NCBI GenBank assembly: GCA_041946825.1
Contig: JBHGBD010000001.1
Location: 124,001 to 188,000, forward strand
Direction of reading: 5' to 3'
Source of the DNA: CAZTHM01 sp041946825
Lineage (GTDB): Bacteria > Acidobacteriota > Terriglobia > UBA7540
Length of the DNA stretch: 64,000 nt
Position 1 is the stretch's first letter, and each line of letters starts with the position of its first letter. This document shows, piece by piece, positions 59,270 through 64,000 of this stretch. A model generated the notes under the pieces. That model was not told the DNA's origin. It ran no database searches and saw only the letters and a list, made by a program, of their open reading frames with translations. Both the position numbers and the translations under genes were made by a program.

Positions 59270-60168
59270 TGCGATCCTCCGGTATCCGGTTTACCGACCA
59301 CGACCAGATCAGCGCCTTCGGGCTTCTTGAGATCGAACTTCTCCGCTCCGATGGGCTCGTTGAATGTCGCCTTCTGGACGGTGATGGCCAGGCGGTAGTC
59401 TTCGATTGGCCGGGTGATCTCGATGCGCGTTGGATAGCGGACTCCTTGAAAATCCTGATCGCCCGAGTAATGCACGTCTTCGATGTAGGAACCCTTGGGT
59501 CCGTAAAGCTGCAAGCGGGAAACGTCCAGGGTGGTGCGGTCGAACCACACCTTGCGCCGCAGAGCCAACTCTCCATCGCCGCCGGGATCGAGCACCGACA
59601 CGACATAGTATCGCCGCCCAGCCTCTTCGGCCTCCTCCAGGATGTATTTCTCGCGTTCAGGATCGATGCCCGGCACGATCAGCGCGTCCAGAATATGCTG
59701 AGGCCGCAAGTTCTCCAGCGAGTTCTTCGACGGACGACGAAAACTTGTCTCGCCGACGATGAATTTGTGCTTCGGGGGGATCCAGAGACGGAACTCCCGG
59801 CCGTCCGAAACCATATCGAAGATCGTCGTGCGGACGACCGGCGCCTGACCGAGCATACGGATCATAGCGGGTTTTTCCAGGAGGATGAATCCTCGGACGT
59901 CGTGGTATTCCTTGATGACCCCGGAGTAGACCGAGCCGGCCGTTGGCTCGAGATCCACCGTGGCCACGAGTGTGCGGATCGCCTCGCTGCGGGCATTAAT
60001 TTTGGCGACGAGGTCGGTAGCCGAGGCTTCCAGCGCCGGAGGCGGTACCTGAGATGGTTTGATTCGCGTTTCGCGCCGAACCGCGCAACCGGAGGCCGCC
60101 AGGGTCAAAGAAAGGAGTGCCAGGCCGCCGAAGTCAACGATTTGTCGTCCTGGAAACTCTTTTCGCAA
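59266..60168 (-). CDS. LolB-like lipoprotein (DUF4292-type)
   Basis: 300 residues from TTG 60168 (GGAGG eight bases upstream); the frame is open to 60192 but that start is less well placed. Lipoprotein signal FGGLALLSLTLAASGC (lipobox ASGC). The body shows LolB/DUF4292-like features: ATDLVAKINARSEAIRTLVATVDLEPTAGSVYSGVIKEYHDVRGFILLEKPAMIRMLGQAPVVRTTIFDMVSDGREFRLWIPPKHKFIVG. Likely an outer-membrane acceptor or inner-membrane partner of the ABC transporter it is coupled to. Confidence 0.78.
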   Translation of the reverse strand: MRKEFPGRQIVDFGGLALLSLTLAASGCAVRRETRIKPSQVPPPALEASATDLVAKINARSEAIRTLVATVDLEPTAGSVYSGVIKEYHDVRGFILLEKPAMIRMLGQAPVVRTTIFDMVSDGREFRLWIPPKHKFIVGETSFRRPSKNSLENLRPQHILDALIVPGIDPEREKYILEEAEEAGRRYYVVSVLDPGGDGELALRRKVWFDRTTLDVSRLQLYGPKGSYIEDVHYSGDQDFQGVRYPTRIEITRPIEDYRLAITVQKATFNEPIGAEKFDLKKPEGADLVVVGKPDTGGSQ

Positions 60169-60529
60169 ATTCCTAATCCTCCAATCTAACAAAGCGGTTC
60201 AAGGGTGTCAATGGAACCCGCCACTCTACTGAAACCAAATGACTTGCCCGAATCACTCGGAACCGCACCCCCTGCGAAATTCCTTAACGCGACGCACCGG
60301 GCTCAGGTCGCGTCAGTATCACGTGCCCCCAACACCCTCCAGTGCAACCCGATGGCGGCGGCGTCGGCTGGCGCGAAAATCGGCAAGTCACTGAAACAAC
60401 GGGCCTGCCCTCTCCGCGACCTCTACCTCCTACCAAGGCAAGGGCAAGACTGCTTCCAATCCGCAAGGTGGTTCCCGCGCGCAATTTTGCGCGCCCGCGT
60501 GGTGATCTCCGACCTACCTGCCGCCAACT
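60169..60529. other. Intergenic region without a recognised gene
   Basis: About 360 bases between pyrD and the lipoprotein gene, both on the minus strand. No promoter, hairpin or repeat was recognised with confidence. Confidence 0.5.
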
Positions 60530-61552
60530 TCAGGGCGCGGTGGAAATGTCGAGGGTGGCTTGAGGTGTTTTCAGGCTGCCTACGAGTTCGGAGAGGTGGA
60601 GACGCTTCTGCTGGCAGTAATTGCGGATGCCTTCAATCACACGGACGGAAGTGTCGGGAGCATAGAAGTTGGCCGTGCCAATCTGCACGGCTTGAGCGCC
60701 GGCAATGATGAATTCCAGCGCGTCTCTCGCGCTCTGTATTCCTCCGATGCCGATGATCGGAATTTTGACGGCGTGGTAGGTCTGGTAAACCATGCGCAAG
60801 GCGACGGGTTTGATGGCGGGGCCGGAGAGGCCCGCGGTGAGGTTCGAAATGCGAGGCGTGCGGGTCTCCGCGTCGATGGCCATCCCCACAAACGTGTTGA
60901 CCAGTGAAAGCGCATCGGCGCCCGCGCCCTCGGCGGCCCGAGCGGTGAGCGTGATGTCGGTAACGTTGGGCGAGAGTTTGACGATTACCGGAAAACGAGC
61001 CGCTTTCTTCGAAGCGCCGACGACCTCCTCGGTCAGCCTGGGATCGTTCCCGTACACCATCCCTCCACAGCGTGTGTTGGGGCAGGAAATATTCAGCTCG
61101 TAGGCGTCAATGCCTTCCCCCGCGTTCAGTATCTCGATGCAGCGGACGTAGTCTTCCGTGGAATATCCGAAAACGTTCACGATGCAGCGGGCTTTCAAGG
61201 TGCGAAGGAATGGGAGTTTCTCGCCCAAGAATCTCTTGGCGCCGACGTTTTGCAGCCCGATGGCGTTCAGCATGCCGGAATCCGTTTCGTAAATGCGGGG
61301 CGGGGGATTCCCCGCCATGGGCTCGGCCGAAATCCCCTTTACGCAGATCCCGCCCAACTGATTTAGGTCGATGAGGTTTGCGAATTCCTGCCCATAGCCA
61401 AAAGTTCCGCTCGCCGTCATCACGGGGTTTTGAAAGTGCACTCCTGCAATCGTCACGTCGAGCTTCGGAACGAAATCCGGCCGCGGAGAGAGCTTTCCTC
61501 TGCCGTCTTGTGATTTCACTTTAGCTTTTTTGGTTGCTGTCGTCTTGGCCAT
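60530..61552 (-). CDS. pyrD: Dihydroorotate dehydrogenase B, catalytic subunit
   Basis: 340 residues from ATG 61552 (MAKTTATKKAKVK); the long open frame upstream is the shadow of pyrK. Class 1B features: VTIAGVHFQNPVMTASGTFGYGQEF, GICVKGISAEPMAGNPPPRIYET, the catalytic-site ELNISCPNTRCGGMVYG with Cys, and the FMN-binding GIGGIQSARDALEFIIAGAQAVQIGTANF. Oxidises dihydroorotate to orotate in pyrimidine synthesis using the PyrK electron-transfer subunit encoded just upstream. Confidence 0.95.
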   Translation of the reverse strand: MAKTTATKKAKVKSQDGRGKLSPRPDFVPKLDVTIAGVHFQNPVMTASGTFGYGQEFANLIDLNQLGGICVKGISAEPMAGNPPPRIYETDSGMLNAIGLQNVGAKRFLGEKLPFLRTLKARCIVNVFGYSTEDYVRCIEILNAGEGIDAYELNISCPNTRCGGMVYGNDPRLTEEVVGASKKAARFPVIVKLSPNVTDITLTARAAEGAGADALSLVNTFVGMAIDAETRTPRISNLTAGLSGPAIKPVALRMVYQTYHAVKIPIIGIGGIQSARDALEFIIAGAQAVQIGTANFYAPDTSVRVIEGIRNYCQQKRLHLSELVGSLKTPQATLDISTAP

Positions 61553-61604
61553 AGGGCTTTGCCTTTGCCCTTTGACTTTCTTCTTTTGCCTTTTTATTTC
61601 CCGC

Positions 61605-62465
61605 TTAAGTCTTTGGAATACCCTCGCGCTCCCAGACGACTTTCTCCGCCCAGAAAACCGGCCCCTCCGTGCAGACGCGTTGATAAGTCCCGTGCCCTTC
61701 TCCCACCACGTGAATGCAACATCCCAGGCAGACGCCCAGCCCGCACCCCATGCGGTTTTCCATCGACACGAGGCACGGCTGGTCATACGTGTGCGCGAGG
61801 CGTACCGCGGCCTCGAGCATCGCCCAAGGTCCGCAAACCATCAGCAGGAATTTCTTTTTGGCGTGTTGAGCGAGGAAAGCCTCCAGGGGCCGCGTCACAA
61901 AGCCCTGGTGGCCGCGCGAACCGTCTTCGGTCGCGAGGGTTATTTGCTCCACAACCGGTTTGAAATCCTCGACTCCGACCAGGTCCGCTTTCGTCCGTCC
62001 GCCAAAGAACAGCCGCTGGCGAATTCCCGCTTGCGCCATCTCTCTCGCCGGCAGAAGAAGCGCGGCGATTCCGATTCCGCCGGCGACGTGCAGGACTTCA
62101 TCGGCCTCGCGGGCCTTCGCGATGTAATCCTCCTTGAAGAATCCGTGTCCGAGCGGCGCGAGCAGTCCGACTTTGTCGCCCGGCTGCAGCCTGGCCATTA
62201 AATCCGTTCCCCGGCCGACGACTTTGTACAGGAACTGCAGGGTTTCAGGAGCGGACAGCCTCCGGCTTCCACGCCCGTTGCCCGCCGTGACGTCGTAGAT
62301 GCTCATCGGCCGGCGCAGCAGAACGTCGGAACGGCCGAGCAGTTGAATCATGGCGAACTGTCCAGGGCGAGTGACGCGTGCCGCGCGCGGAGCGCGAACG
62401 CTGAGAAGGAAATGCCCGCCGGTAAGCGGCCGGTTTTCCGTGACGGGCACAATTTCGTCGTACAT
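61605..62465 (-). CDS. pyrK: Dihydroorotate dehydrogenase B, electron-transfer subunit
   Basis: 286 residues from ATG 62465. FAD-binding ferredoxin-reductase fold (RRPMSIYDV, RLQPGDKVGLLAPLGHGFF), NAD domain (EVLHVAGGIGIAALLLPAREM, LLMVCGPWAMLEAA), and the C-terminal 2Fe-2S site MGCGLGVCLGCCIHV plus RVCTEGPVF. Transfers electrons from dihydroorotate via FMN/FeS/FAD to NAD. Ends 52 bases before pyrD; one operon. Confidence 0.94.
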   Translation of the reverse strand: MYDEIVPVTENRPLTGGHFLLSVRAPRAARVTRPGQFAMIQLLGRSDVLLRRPMSIYDVTAGNGRGSRRLSAPETLQFLYKVVGRGTDLMARLQPGDKVGLLAPLGHGFFKEDYIAKAREADEVLHVAGGIGIAALLLPAREMAQAGIRQRLFFGGRTKADLVGVEDFKPVVEQITLATEDGSRGHQGFVTRPLEAFLAQHAKKKFLLMVCGPWAMLEAAVRLAHTYDQPCLVSMENRMGCGLGVCLGCCIHVVGEGHGTYQRVCTEGPVFWAEKVVWEREGIPKT

Positions 62466-62551
62466 CCAGAATATGCTAGCAGAACCCCACTGAAATTTGT
62501 AAAAGGGTTCTTTAGGTCCAGTCCCCCCGGGCTGTGGTCCATGCCCCACAC

Positions 62552-63487
62552 CTATTTCTCTTCGGCCTTTCGGGGAGTCGGGCCGGGGGCGGCGAAAAGC
62601 TCCCGGCGCGCGGTGTCGCAGATGGCTGCGACGGCCGGGTTCTTAATCCTGCGCTCAATCGAGATCGCGTAGAAGTGCATGCGCACCGTGTCGGGCTGGC
62701 CGACTCGGCTCAAGCCATACCTGCGACGGATTTCCTGATCGAGCACCAGAGGAGCCGGGAAAATCCCGAGTTGTCCCTCGCCAAAGGCACGGAGCAGGGA
62801 AAAGTCGTCAAATTCCCCGACCACAGCGGGCTGGATGTTGTTGGACTGAAACCAGTGATCAAGGCTCAGCCTTAGCGACGTGCCATCGGTGGGCAGCAAC
62901 AGGGGCGCGGCGTCAAGTGACCGTGGAAAGCGCCGCCGGAAGGATGCGGCGAGTTTGGGATGGGCGTAGAAGCCGACTGCGCACTCACCGATCAGATGGT
63001 TGAACGCGCGAACCCTTGCTCCGGGGCCAATGGGCCCGTCCGACAATACCAGATCCAGTTCTTGCGTGGCGAGCAGGCCAATCATCCTGTCAGGGGGATC
63101 CTCGCGGCAGATAATCTGCATGGGCGAGGGTAATTGCAGTGCGGGCTCGAGGAGCCGGTAGACGATGCTCTTGGGCAGCACGTCGGCGATGCCGACCAGC
63201 AACTTCGGGGCGCGGCCGGTCGGGCGGCCTTTGAGAGCGTCCAGGAGTTCCTGGCCCTTCCCAAAAATCTCCTCGGCGTATCGGAAGACTTCTTTGCCGA
63301 CCTCCGTGAGCGCGAGGCGACGGCCGGATCGCGTGAAGAGTTCTTCTCCCAGCCGTTCTTCCAGACGACCAATCTGGGCGCTGATGGTCGGCGGGGCCAG
63401 CAAGAGTTCGTGCGAGGCGCGGACGATGCTGCCGCTCCGAGCTACGGTCCAGAAGTAGAGCAGATGATGGTAGTTCAGCCATTCCAT
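62552..63487 (-). CDS. LysR-family regulator, NhaR-like
   Basis: 311 residues from ATG 63487; upstream in-frame starts add sequence without homology. HTH: MEWLNYHHLLYFWTVARSGSIVRASHELLLAPPTISAQIGRLEERLGEELFTRSGRRLALTEVGKEVFRYAEEIF, the NhaR type opening. C-terminal effector domain (LLVGIADVLPKSIVYRLLEPAL). NhaR activates the Na+/H+ antiporter nhaA in E. coli; no antiporter is in view, so the target is unknown. Divergent from the HPF gene at 63745. Confidence 0.88.
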   Translation of the reverse strand: MEWLNYHHLLYFWTVARSGSIVRASHELLLAPPTISAQIGRLEERLGEELFTRSGRRLALTEVGKEVFRYAEEIFGKGQELLDALKGRPTGRAPKLLVGIADVLPKSIVYRLLEPALQLPSPMQIICREDPPDRMIGLLATQELDLVLSDGPIGPGARVRAFNHLIGECAVGFYAHPKLAASFRRRFPRSLDAAPLLLPTDGTSLRLSLDHWFQSNNIQPAVVGEFDDFSLLRAFGEGQLGIFPAPLVLDQEIRRRYGLSRVGQPDTVRMHFYAISIERRIKNPAVAAICDTARRELFAAPGPTPRKAEEK

Positions 63488-63744
63488 GCCTCCGAGTTTA
63501 GTTAGAAAAAAACGATTTGTCATTTTGAAAGTTTCTACTTTTCTAAGAGAAGATGGACTGCTAAACATAGAGTTGCCGGGCGCGGTGACGCGGCAAGACC
63601 GCTGCCGGACAGAAGTCGTACCGTCCGACCACACCGGTCTGTGAAGATGCCTGCCGCAAGGGGCGCGCCCGGCTGAAATGGCCGCACAGATCCTGGTCGC
63701 CTGAAGTTTCCGGCAACGAGCGTGTGGCAGAACACGGAGGAAAG

Positions 63745-64000
63745 ATGCAATTAGAGGTGCGGAGCCAGAATGTCGATCTTGCGGACGCGCTGCAGGGCTA
63801 TATCGAGCGTCGAATGAGGTTCTCCTTGAGCCGGTTTGGCCCGCGGGTCGGCCGCGTCAAAGTACGTCTATCGGATGTCAATGGCCCGCGCGGAGGAGTC
63901 GACAAGTCCTGCCGCGCGAGTGTCCAAGTTCTGCCTTCCGGGAATGTGGTGGTGGAGGAAACCGCCCTGAGCCTTTTTACGGCGATCGACCGCGTGGCGG
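63745..64000 (+). CDS. HPF/RaiA ribosome-hibernation factor, N-terminal part (3' truncated by window edge)
   Basis: ATG 63745 after GGAGGAAAG; 85 residues are visible and the frame runs off the window end. MQLEVRSQNVDLADALQGYIERRMRFSLSRFGPR, VKVRLSDVNGPRGGVDKSCRASVQVLPSG, VVVEETALSLFTAIDRVA is the sigma-54-modulation/HPF-YfiA pattern. Stabilises inactive ribosomes as 70S or 100S dimers. Long or short form cannot be told from the visible part. The NhaR-like gene is divergent. Confidence 0.85.
   Translation, partial: MQLEVRSQNVDLADALQGYIERRMRFSLSRFGPRVGRVKVRLSDVNGPRGGVDKSCRASVQVLPSGNVVVEETALSLFTAIDRVA

Overview
The window reads as chromosomal DNA of a GC-rich Gram-negative bacterium, most likely an Acidobacteriota. 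This is inferred from style, not from a marker gene: a BamA/Skp outer-membrane assembly pair, two Lol-like lipoprotein ABC systems, paired PTPS genes with folE, many Tat-exported Gfo/Idh/MocA and TIM-barrel sugar enzymes, DUF1080 proteins, TTG/GTG starts and abundant dispersed palindromes. No rRNA, tRNA, CRISPR array, prophage or insertion sequence was recognised.

Layout. 1-2151: a translationally coupled cluster of a glycosyltransferase end, two PTPS/QueD-like paralogs and GTP cyclohydrolase I. 2.3-8.9 kb: a palindrome-covered promoter driving a surface lipoprotein, an SDR, a tandem PilZ protein, lysS behind a consensus promoter, an AT-rich island with five TTAACCCA boxes, and a second PilZ protein. 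9-17.4 kb: envelope and proteostasis genes (lolC/E, lolD, clpC, bamA, skp). 17.5-25.3 kb: an extended CDF metal exporter, a RhaT-like transporter, a thioesterase, RidA, an ECF sigma/anti-sigma/Spy-like operon and a Ctp protease. 25.7-39.5 kb: carbohydrate metabolism. It holds two Tat-exported oxidoreductases, ApbE, a LacI regulator, two exported TIM-barrel enzymes, DUF1349, two DUF1080 proteins, a PIG-L deacetylase and an ASRT-family sensor-like protein, with a small toxin-antitoxin module between them. 39.6-52.7 kb: a penicillin-acylase relative, several secreted unknowns, an unannotated 47-residue basic protein, a DedA-rhodanese fusion interrupted by an in-frame TGA, TrmJ, GNAT, and a possible PBECR/DUF2283 pair. 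52.9-64 kb: two divergent radical SAM proteins, an L,D-transpeptidase, an ABC transporter with LolA/LolB-fold partners, pyrK-pyrD, an NhaR-like regulator and the start of an HPF/RaiA gene.

How the genes work together. The 31.7-37.9 kb genes look like one periplasmic pathway. Exported nucleotide-dependent oxidoreductases would oxidise a glycoside at C3, DUF1080 proteins would cleave the 3-keto glycoside, and TIM-barrel proteins would process the product. The BamA/Skp and Lol genes are a general outer-membrane biogenesis set.

Most notable observation. The TGA at 46470-46472 falls exactly in the rhodanese loop, where a CxC motif is expected. The frame continues with intact rhodanese sequence for 58 more codons, and a GC hairpin with a G-containing loop begins 16 nt after the TGA. 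This is a strong candidate selenocysteine site (Cys-x-Sec). Other leads are a U/G-rich phrase repeat lying in sense orientation just after stop codons at several loci, and the AT-rich island downstream of lysS.
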